The notes under the pieces were generated by a model. That model did no database searches, was not told the origin of the DNA, and saw only the letters and a list, made by a program, of their open reading frames with translations. Of a DNA stretch of 38,495 bases, positions 1 to 7,422 are shown piece by piece. Origin of the DNA: Anaeromyxobacter sp. RBG_16_69_14 (GTDB lineage Bacteria > Myxococcota > Myxococcia > Myxococcales > Anaeromyxobacteraceae); assembly GCA_001768075.1 (NCBI GenBank), contig MEMX01000095.1, forward strand, positions 119,194 through 157,688. Reading direction: 5' to 3'. Position numbers and translations under genes: made by a program. How positions within the stretch are numbered: position 1 is the first letter of the stretch; the number at the start of each line of letters is the position of its first letter.

Positions 1-1
1 C

Positions 2-1102
2 ATCGAGGACGTGAACCAGTCCCTCGTGAAGCTGACCGGCCGCCGCGAGTACGACCTGTGCGGCCACCCTGTCGTGGACCTCTTCGCGGACGAGGCCTCG
101 CGCGAGCAGGCGGCCCGCACGTTCGTGCACCCGACCGGCGAGACCGTGCACGAGCTCGAGTTGCAGCTCCGCGCCGCGGACGGGGGAGCCATGGCCGTTT
201 CGCTCAACGGGACCCCACGGCACGGCGCGTCGGGCAAGCTCCTCGGCATGGTCGTCACCGGTCGCCCGGTCGGCGAGCTGCGGCGCGCGTACCACGCCCT
301 GCGGCAGGCGCACGACGATCTGAAGCGCACCCAGCAGCAGCTCCTGCACTCGGAGAAGATGGCCTCCCTCGGCCGGCTGGTGGCGGGCGTGGCGCACGAG
401 CTCAACAACCCGATAAGCTTCGTGCTCGGCAACGTGCACGCGCTGCAGCGGTACGCCTCGCGGCTGGCGCGGTATCTGGAGACGGTCCACCGCGGCGCGC
501 CGGCGGAGGAGCTGAAGTCGCTCCGGGCCGAGCTCCGCATCGATCGCATCATAGGGGACCTGCAGCCGCTCATCGAGGGGACCGTCGAGGGCGCCGAGCG
601 CACGCGCGATATCGTGGACGGGCTGAAGCGCTTTTCCGCGGTTGACCGCGACGAGCAGCAGCGCTTCGATCTGGTGGCCGTCGTGCAGCGGGCGGTGCAC
701 TGGGTGGGGAAGGCGATCTCGGGTGGGTTCCGCGCGAACCTGAGCCTGCCCCGGACGTTGATGGTGGTGGGATCGCCCGGTCAGATGCAGCAGGTGGTCA
801 TGAACCTGGTGCAGAATGCGCACCACGCTACGAGCGGTCAGGTGTCGCCGCGGGTCGACGTGATCGCCAGGCTGGAGGACGCCTCGGTCGTGCTCGAGTT
901 CCACGACAACGGGCCCGGTATCGATCCAGACAACCTGCCGCGCATCTTCGATCCGTTCTTCACCACCAAACCCGTCGGGAAGGGCACCGGCCTCGGCCTC
1001 GCCATCAGCTACGGCATCGTGGAGCGTCACGGTGGCCAGCTCACGGCCGCCAATCACGCCGAGGGCGGCGCCGTGTTCACGCTGCGCTTGCCCGTGGTGT
1101 GA
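2..1102 (+). CDS. PAS-sensor histidine kinase (5' truncated by window edge)
   Basis: Open from the left edge; H-box '[25 protein letters not shown]', G boxes '[35 protein letters not shown]'; PAS-like N-terminus. Confidence 0.93.
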   Translation: MEDVNQSLVKLTGRREYDLCGHPVVDLFADEASREQAARTFVHPTGETVHELELQLRAADGGAMAVSLNGTPRHGASGKLLGMVVTGRPVGELRRAYHALRQAHDDLKRTQQQLLHSEKMASLGRLVAGVAHELNNPISFVLGNVHALQRYASRLARYLETVHRGAPAEELKSLRAELRIDRIIGDLQPLIEGTVEGAERTRDIVDGLKRFSAVDRDEQQRFDLVAVVQRAVHWVGKAISGGFRANLSLPRTLMVVGSPGQMQQVVMNLVQNAHHATSGQVSPRVDVIARLEDASVVLEFHDNGPGIDPDNLPRIFDPFFTTKPVGKGTGLGLAISYGIVERHGGQLTAANHAEGGAVFTLRLPVV

Positions 1103-1126
1103 CGACGGTCCCGGAGCTACGTCCCC

Positions 1127-1774
1127 GTGCCGGGACCTCCCTCTCCATCGCGTGCCGAGCGGAAGGAGGCTGCGCGCCGCCTGCTCGCGGACTTCGACCT
1201 CGAGGCCATCCGCGGCTGGGCCGCCGCCGAGCCGCAGGCTGTGCGGTCGCTGCAGTCGCTGCTCTACGACGAGGACGAACTCGTGCGTTGGCGGGCGGTG
1301 GAGGCGCTCGGCCTGGTCGCCGCGGTGCGCGCGCGGGGGGGCCTGGAGCCGGTGCGCGAGCTGCTCCGGCGCACGCTGTGGCTGATGAACGACGAGTCGG
1401 GAGGGCTTCTCTGGCACGGGCCCCAGGTGATCGGCGCGGTGCTGGCCAACGTGCCGTCGCTGTGCAGCGAGTTCACTCCGATCGTGGCGAGCTTCCTCGA
1501 GGAGGACCCCTTCCGCGTCGGCACGCGCTGGGCGCTGTGGCGCCTGGCGGAGGTGCGCCCCGACCTGCCAGCGGGAGTCGCCGTTGCCCTGACCGCATCG
1601 CTCGCCGACCGGGACCCGGCCGTTCGTGGCCACGCTGCGCTTGCGCTGCTCGCCGCGCGCGGCGACGATCTCGAGGCGCTCGCTCGAGACGAGGCGCCGC
1701 TCGCCGTGTTCGACCACCGCACGGGCACGCTGCGCGCGACGACCGTCGGGGCCGCCGCCCGAGGTCTACTCTGA
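1127..1774 (+). CDS. HEAT-repeat-like protein (DVU0298-like family)
   Basis: 'LLYDEDELVRWRAVEALGLVA...LWLMNDESGGLLWHGPQVIGAVLANVP' resembles DVU0298-type HEAT proteins; good coding composition. Confidence 0.75.
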   Translation: MPGPPSPSRAERKEAARRLLADFDLEAIRGWAAAEPQAVRSLQSLLYDEDELVRWRAVEALGLVAAVRARGGLEPVRELLRRTLWLMNDESGGLLWHGPQVIGAVLANVPSLCSEFTPIVASFLEEDPFRVGTRWALWRLAEVRPDLPAGVAVALTASLADRDPAVRGHAALALLAARGDDLEALARDEAPLAVFDHRTGTLRATTVGAAARGLL

Positions 1775-1949
1775 CCCGCCTCTCGCCGTTTTTCGTGCGC
1801 GCCCACGGCAGACCCCCGCCGAAAGCGCAGCGCGAGTAGCGAAAGGCGAGTCCCACACTCCTGGTCGGGCGGGAAAGCGGCGGCAGATTGTCGCATTACC
1901 TGCCTGACGGGCTCGGCCGGGGCAGTGAGGGATATATGATAGTTGGAAG

Positions 1950-2282
1950 ATGGGTTTGACGGTTGATATCGGTCACTTGCTGGAGGATGGCGACCTCCCG
2001 TCCAAGAACTTGCGCCGTCGTTGCTCCGCGCTTCGCATCGTGCGTTTCATCGAGTACGGCGGCCCGCTCAAGCGGCTCCAGGGCCGCGAGACGCTCATCG
2101 AGTGCAAGCAGCACCAGCGCCGCAAGGCGTGCCTCGGGCTCATGTGGGTCACGAAGAGGAGCGACAACCTGCTCGCGGTCTTCTGCTCCCGGTGCCACAA
2201 GGTGGAGGCCGTCATCTCCGGGTGGGAGGCGACCGTCTGGGCAGACGGGCCGATGCGGCCGCTGCCCATGACGGAGGACTGA
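1950..2282 (+). CDS. Small conserved-looking hypothetical protein with a CxxC pair
   Basis: 110-aa ORF with SD-like ggaag and TATGAT box just upstream; 'CSRCHKVEAVISGWEATVWADGPM'. Confidence 0.6.
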   Translation: MGLTVDIGHLLEDGDLPSKNLRRRCSALRIVRFIEYGGPLKRLQGRETLIECKQHQRRKACLGLMWVTKRSDNLLAVFCSRCHKVEAVISGWEATVWADGPMRPLPMTED

Positions 2283-2291
2283 ACCCGTAGA

Positions 2292-2310
2292 GCGAGCAGC
2301 GCGTGCTCGC
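2292..2310 (+). terminator. Terminator-like hairpin without T-tract after the 1950-2282 gene
   Basis: GCGAGCA-GCGCG-TGCTCGC, 7-bp perfect stem, 10 nt after the stop codon. Confidence 0.35.
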
Positions 2311-2430
2311 GATGGCCGTTCACGACCTCGCCGCCCCGATTTCAGGCGCGCGAGGTCGCATTTCGTCCGGACGCCTCGCGCGCGCCAGAAGCGATGGTGC
2401 CCACCTCCTGCTCCGGTTAGGCCAGCAGGG

Positions 2431-2745
2431 ATGCCAGAGGACGTCTGCCAGTACTGCGGCTGCGACCTCGACGCGCGTCCGCCGGGCCGCGACACGGGGT
2501 TTCTCTACGGCGTCGAGTGCAGCCGCTGTCCGCCCGGGAAGAGGCAATCACACGTGCTCGCGCGGCCGGAGCGCGTGGACGCGCTCACCTGTCCCGACTG
2601 CGGCGCCACCATCGCGCCCGCCGAGGCGCACCCGGACGTGCTGGTGGTGAAGGAAATGGTGTACGACGTGTGCCCCGACTGCGGCGCGCGCTGCGGCGTC
2701 GCGGGCGTGCGCAAGCTGCGCGACGTGGGTGGCGGGACGATGTAG
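2431..2745 (+). CDS. Zinc-ribbon protein (multiple CxxC)
   Basis: CQYCGCDL, CSRCPPGK, CPDCGATI, CPDCGARC motifs in a 104-aa ORF. Confidence 0.6.
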   Translation: MPEDVCQYCGCDLDARPPGRDTGFLYGVECSRCPPGKRQSHVLARPERVDALTCPDCGATIAPAEAHPDVLVVKEMVYDVCPDCGARCGVAGVRKLRDVGGGTM

Positions 2746-2771
2746 TTCACCTCGGGTCCTCTCTGCCCCTG

Positions 2772-2857
2772 GTGTGCCGACCCTCACCCCCGGCCCTCTC
2801 CCTCCCAGGGAGAGGGTGACGAGATCACGCCCTCTTCCTCTGTGGAGCGAGAAGGGG
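2772..2857. repeat. Dispersed GC-rich palindromic repeat, copy 1
   Basis: gtgtgccgaccctcaccc..ggccctctccctcccagggagagggtgacgagatcac...gagaagg; core hairpin ccctctccc/gggagaggg; same unit at 7445 and 7591. Confidence 0.8.
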
Positions 2858-2891
2858 AGCGCGACGCTCCTGCTATAGTGGGGTTAATCCG

Positions 2892-4568
2892 ATGCTCCAT
2901 TGCGCCAAGTGCCATCGCGACGTGACCGCGGGAGCGCTGTACTGCGCAGCGTGCGGGGCGGCGATCGTGCCGGAGCAGGCGCCCGGCGAGGCGGCGGATC
3001 CATACATCGGGCGGACCTTCAAGGGCATGTACTTCATCGAGTGCCGCGTGGGCAGTGGCGGCATGGGCGACGTGTACAAGGCCGTGCACGTGAACCTGGG
3101 TGCGCCGGTAGCGCTCAAGATCCTGAAGAAGTCGCTGCTCGCGGATCCGGCGGTCGCTCGGCGCTTGCACCAGGAGGCCCGCGCCGCCTCGCGGCTGCGA
3201 CACCACAACGTGATCAACGTGACCGACTTCGGACAGACCGACGACGGGACGCTGTTCATGGCGATGGAGTACGTGGCCGGCAGGAGCCTGGCGCGCGTCA
3301 TCGCGGAGGGCTTTCCGCTGTCGGAACAGCGCGTCGTGCGCATCGGAGGTCAGATCCTCGCGGCGCTCGCCGAGGCGCACGCTGCCGGGATCCTGCACCG
3401 GGACCTGAAGCCCGAGAACGTCATGATCGAGCGGTGGCGGGACGAGCCAGACTCGGTCAAGGTGCTCGACTTCGGGATCGCGAAGATCCAGTCGGCGGGT
3501 GACGAAGGCGAGGGCCAGCCGACGCTCACGCAACCAGGGCTGGTTTGTGGCACGCCGGCGTACATGAGCCCGGAGCAGTGCAACGGCGAGGACCTCGACG
3601 CGCGCAGCGACCTCTACTCTTTCGGTGTGCTGCTGTACGAGATGCTCACGGGCAAGCGGCCGTTCGACGCGCAGACGCCCATGGAGATGGCGCGCAAGCA
3701 CCTCACGGAGCAACCGATCCCGCTGGCCCAGCAGTGGGGAGGCCACGCGGTCTCCGCCGATCTCGACGCGCTCGTCATGCGAGCCTTGTCGGCGAGTCGC
3801 GACGATCGGCCTGCCAGCGCCGATCAGATGCGAGCGGATCTCCTCGCGTGCGTCCTGCGTCCCGAGTCTGCGAAGAACGAAAACCCGGGCACCCCCACCA
3901 CCACGGTCGTGCTTCCCTCCTCGCGAACGCCGCCAGGACGGTCGCTGACACCGGCCGCAGCACGACAAGGGAACACGCCCCCGCCACAGGGCCGCAAGGT
4001 CCCCTTCAGGGTGGCGGGGGCAGCCGTCAGCGTGCTGGCGATCGTGGCCATCGGCTATGCCTCGCTGCGCGGAGCAGGGACGAAGAACCCAGAACCTGTT
4101 CTGTCGCCTGTCCCGGCGCAGTACGCAGATGCCGGGTTCGCTGAAGAGTCGGTGCCGGAGCCCGAGCCGGAGCCAGTGCGGGAGCCCGAGCCGGTGCCGG
4201 TGCCGGTGCGGGAGCCGGTGCGGGAGCCGGTGCGGGAGCCGGTGCGGGAGCCGGTGCGGGAGCCGGTGCGGGAGGTGAAGCCCAAGTCAAACCACTGCGC
4301 GCGGCCGCTTCACTCGGAGCACGGCGTGGAGAAGATATCGACGCCGGCCGCCGGTACGGGGGACGGCGTGCTCGTCGTCTTGGCTCTGCCCTGGGGCGAG
4401 GTCTCCGTGTGCGGCGCTCCTTACGGCGAGGCGCCGGTCGAGCTTCGCGTCCGCGCGGGCACGTACGCGGTGCTCGTGGAGCACGCGTCCGGGTCCGAGC
4501 CGCAGACGGTCAGGGTGAACGCTGGATCGCGTTCGTTTGTCCGAGTCAACTTCGCGAAGAACAGGTGA
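2892..4568 (+). CDS. Zinc-ribbon Ser/Thr protein kinase with TM segment, VREP linker and C-terminal PEGA-like domain
   Basis: N-term 'CAKCHRDVTAGALYCAACG'; kinase motifs 'VGSGGMGDVYKA', 'ILHRDLKPENVM', 'VLDFGIAK', 'GTPAYMSPEQ'; TM 'VAGAAVSVLAIVAIGYASL'; C-term 'GEVSVCGAPYGEAPVELRVRAGTYAVLVEH'. Confidence 0.95.
   Translation: MLHCAKCHRDVTAGALYCAACGAAIVPEQAPGEAADPYIGRTFKGMYFIECRVGSGGMGDVYKAVHVNLGAPVALKILKKSLLADPAVARRLHQEARAASRLRHHNVINVTDFGQTDDGTLFMAMEYVAGRSLARVIAEGFPLSEQRVVRIGGQILAALAEAHAAGILHRDLKPENVMIERWRDEPDSVKVLDFGIAKIQSAGDEGEGQPTLTQPGLVCGTPAYMSPEQCNGEDLDARSDLYSFGVLLYEMLTGKRPFDAQTPMEMARKHLTEQPIPLAQQWGGHAVSADLDALVMRALSASRDDRPASADQMRADLLACVLRPESAKNENPGTPTTTVVLPSSRTPPGRSLTPAAARQGNTPPPQGRKVPFRVAGAAVSVLAIVAIGYASLRGAGTKNPEPVLSPVPAQYADAGFAEESVPEPEPEPVREPEPVPVPVREPVREPVREPVREPVREPVREVKPKSNHCARPLHSEHGVEKISTPAAGTGDGVLVVLALPWGEVSVCGAPYGEAPVELRVRAGTYAVLVEHASGSEPQTVRVNAGSRSFVRVNFAKNR
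4206..4274 (+). repeat. 12-bp tandem repeat (gtgcgggagccg, ~5.75 copies) encoding VREP
   Basis: Five exact gtgcgggagccg units followed by gtgcgggag; translates VREPVREPVREPVREPVREPVRE. Confidence 0.95.
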
Positions 4569-4594
4569 CAGAATTGCAAGCCATTCAGCGACTG

Positions 4595-5944
4595 CTACTC
4601 CACGGTCATCCTCCGGATGGTGCTGTTCTCCGAATCCACCACATAGATATTGCCGCGCCCGTCTACCGCCACGGCCGTGGCAGCATTGAACCGCGCGGTG
4701 GTGCCGATTCCGTCGACGCTGCCCGACTGCCCTGCCGCCCCCGCCAGAGTGCTCACCACCCCCACCGGAGTGATCCGCCGAACGGTATTGGAATCTGTCA
4801 CGTAGATGTTTCCGGATCCATCCAGGGCCAACCCGGCGGGCCTGCTGAACAGTGCGGCGGTGCCGGTCCCGTCGGTGCTGCCCGGCTGCCCTGGCGTTCC
4901 CGCCAACGTGCTCACCACTCCCGCCGGCGTGATCTTCCGAATGGTGCTGTTGCCCCAATCCGCCACATACACGTTCCCTGACACGTCCACGGCCACGGCG
5001 CCGGGGCTGTTGAATCGTGCAGCGGGGCCCGTGCCATCGGCGCTGCCCGGCTGCCCCACCGATCCCGCGAAGGTGCTCACCACCCCCGTCGAGGTGATCC
5101 TCCGGATGGTCTCGTTGCCACGATCCGTCACATAGACGTTCCCGGACCTGTCCACGGCGACGCCCCAGGGCCAGTTGAACCGCGCGGAGGCGCCCGTGCC
5201 ATCGGCGCTGCCCGACTGCATTGCCGTTCCCGCCAACGTGGTCACCGCCTGGTCCACGGTGATCTTCCGGATGGTGTTGGCGCCGAAATCCGCCACGTAG
5301 ACGTTCTCGCCCGCGTCCACGGCCACGCCGATAGGGTTGAGGAACCGTGCGTCGGCGCCCGTCCCGTCGACGATGCCAACTTGTTCTGCCGTTCCCGCGT
5401 AGGTGTCCACCACCCCCGCCGGCGTTGTCTTCCGGATGGTGGCGTTGCCCATATCCGCCACAAAGACGTTCCCGCCCGCGTCCACAGCCACGCCGAGGGG
5501 ATCGTTGAACCGCGCGGAAGCACCTCTGCCATCGGAGGTGCCAGGCTGCCCTGCCGTTCCCGCCAGCGTGCTCACCACCCCTGTGACGAAGGACGCGGTG
5601 ACCTCGCGGTCGCCATCCAGAATGACCCCGCACGTCTCGGCGCTCCCATAGTTGCAACCCGTGAATTCTGCGAACGACGACCCCTGATCAGCAGTCGCGG
5701 CGAGGTAGACGGTGCTCCTGGCCAGAAGCGGAAGAGCGCAGGTGCTGCCGCAGTCGATGTCGGAACCAGCCACTTTTCCGGAACCTCTGCCTGCTTTCTT
5801 GACGGATATCGTGTGGCACTCCCCCGAGGGGAAAGGACAATCGTCGCCTATGTTGCCTGGCCTGGTGCCGCAGCTCACGCAGGTCGTCATCAACGCGACC
5901 GCGAACATGGACCTGCACCAGAACGACCCATGCTGGCTGGTCAT
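4595..5944 (-). CDS. Secreted/lipoprotein NHL-repeat six-bladed beta-propeller
   Basis: Signal with candidate lipobox 'MTTCVSC'; six ~55-aa repeats 'VVSTLAGTxGQxGxxDGTGxxARFNxPxGVAVDxxGNVYVADxxNxTIRKITPAG'. Confidence 0.9.
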   Translation of the reverse strand: MTSQHGSFWCRSMFAVALMTTCVSCGTRPGNIGDDCPFPSGECHTISVKKAGRGSGKVAGSDIDCGSTCALPLLARSTVYLAATADQGSSFAEFTGCNYGSAETCGVILDGDREVTASFVTGVVSTLAGTAGQPGTSDGRGASARFNDPLGVAVDAGGNVFVADMGNATIRKTTPAGVVDTYAGTAEQVGIVDGTGADARFLNPIGVAVDAGENVYVADFGANTIRKITVDQAVTTLAGTAMQSGSADGTGASARFNWPWGVAVDRSGNVYVTDRGNETIRRITSTGVVSTFAGSVGQPGSADGTGPAARFNSPGAVAVDVSGNVYVADWGNSTIRKITPAGVVSTLAGTPGQPGSTDGTGTAALFSRPAGLALDGSGNIYVTDSNTVRRITPVGVVSTLAGAAGQSGSVDGIGTTARFNAATAVAVDGRGNIYVVDSENSTIRRMTVE

Positions 5945-6305
5945 GGACGCCCCCCCCCCAAAGAGGCGGTCTGCCAGGGCTCAGGCGCATCGAACATCTC
6001 CGGCGCACGGAGGCGCACGGCGACGTTCACTGCAGCTTTCGAGTTGCCCGAGAAGCCCTCTGTTTGCGCAAGGATGCCTGACTTCTCCCCACGGTGCTTC
6101 GTCAGACGACCTCAGCTGGTCTCTCTAGCACACGTTCGCGCGCACAGGACAGAACGTTTGGCCTCGAAGGCGCCTGCGTGCGCACCTCCAGGGCCTCCGG
6201 AGTCGCCTTGGCCGCGCGGGTCGATCAGCTCCGCGCCCCCGTCGCCGTCCCGGCACCACTGATAGCGCATGCCACATGAACTGACGCTCGAGATGGGGGG
6301 CGCGG

Positions 6306-6413
6306 GGGGAGAGTTTCTCCCCTCCGCTTGAGGCGCCGCAAGGCGCCGGACATCAGCTCACAGCGGCGACGGTGACGCTGGAGACTCACATCAACTGGTC
6401 GCCGCTGTGAGCT
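6306..6413 (-). terminator. Array of three hairpins spanning the 3' end of the lipid operon
   Basis: AGCTCACAGCGGCGAC/GTCGCCGCTGTGAGCT (16-bp perfect, 6355-6370 and 6398-6413), GGCGCC-gcaa-GGCGCC (6332-6347), GGGGAGA-gtt-TCTCCCC (6306-6322). Confidence 0.55.
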
Positions 6414-7422
6414 CGGCGATCGTGCCGGGAGCCTTGCGTCCTTTGCCACGGAAGCGGCGGTCGAGCCAGGCGACCGTCTCGTAGAGCGTCTCCTGCGGAT
6501 CGCGCGCGGCGAAGCCGAGCTCGCGCCCGGCCTTGGCGCTGTCGACGTAGAACCAGTGCTCGCCCATCTCGACCTCTTCGGTTGCGAGGGGCGCCTCGCT
6601 GCCGCGCCAGGCGTGGAACTTCTCGAGCAGTCGCGCGCCAGCGATGTTCACGGTCGACGGCAGGCGTACCACGGGCGGCGCGACGCCGGAGATGCGGGCC
6701 AGGCGGCCGAAGAGCTCCGCGAAGGTCATGTTCGCGCCACCGAGCAGGTACCGCTCGCCGGGGCGCCCCCTGGAGAGCGCCGCCGCGAAGGCCGCCGCCG
6801 CGTCGCGCACGTCGACGAAGGAGAGCCCGCCCGTCGGCATGGCCGGCACGCGCCGCTCCAGGAATTTGAGCACGACGTCGGTGGACGAGAGGCGCGCGTC
6901 GCCAGGGCCGAGCAGGAGCGACGGGTTCAGCACCACCACCGGGAACCCCGTGTCGCGGTGGAAGCGGAGCGCCGTCTTCTCCTGGAAGATCTTGGAGAGG
7001 TAGTAGGGCCAGCGCGCGACCACGCGGATCGGGTGGTCGTCCTCCTCGCTGTGGACCTTCTCCTCCCTCGAGATGCCGATGGTCCCCGAGCTGGAGGCGA
7101 GCACGAACCGCTTCACGCCGGCCGCGTGCGCGTCCTCGAGCAGCGTGCGCGTGCACTCCACGTGGAGCCGGTACAGCGCGGCCGGATCCCCGGGATCGAA
7201 GGAGACCCGGCCGGCGAGGTGGTAGACGGCCTCGATGCCCTGGAGCGAGCTCCGTACGGCCGCGCGATCTTCGAGTGGCGCGCGCAGGACCTCGGCCCCC
7301 AGCGCCTCGGCTGCGGAGGCGTCTCCGCGCACGATGAGGCGGATGCGATGGCCACTCCGGGCGAGGAGCGGTACGAGCGCCGAGCCGAGGAAGCCGGTGC
7401 CGCCGGTGACGAGGAGGTTCAC
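6391..7422 (-). CDS. NAD-dependent epimerase / extended SDR reductase
   Basis: '[17 protein letters not shown]' Rossmann motif, YYLSK catalytic motif; GTG start overlaps upstream stop (GTGA). Confidence 0.9.
   Translation of the reverse strand: MNLLVTGGTGFLGSALVPLLARSGHRIRLIVRGDASAAEALGAEVLRAPLEDRAAVRSSLQGIEAVYHLAGRVSFDPGDPAALYRLHVECTRTLLEDAHAAGVKRFVLASSSGTIGISREEKVHSEEDDHPIRVVARWPYYLSKIFQEKTALRFHRDTGFPVVVLNPSLLLGPGDARLSSTDVVLKFLERRVPAMPTGGLSFVDVRDAAAAFAAALSRGRPGERYLLGGANMTFAELFGRLARISGVAPPVVRLPSTVNIAGARLLEKFHAWRGSEAPLATEEVEMGEHWFYVDSAKAGRELGFAARDPQETLYETVAWLDRRFRGKGRKAPGTIAELTAATS

Noticed and set aside
2784-3968. 394-aa minus ORF opposite the kinase
   Set aside because: Shadow ORF whose tail 'SSPSPWEGEGRG' is just the dispersed repeat translated.
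4027-4290. PAPAPAP / GSRTGSRTG repeat ORFs on the minus strand
   Set aside because: Antisense frames of the 12-bp VREP tandem repeat.
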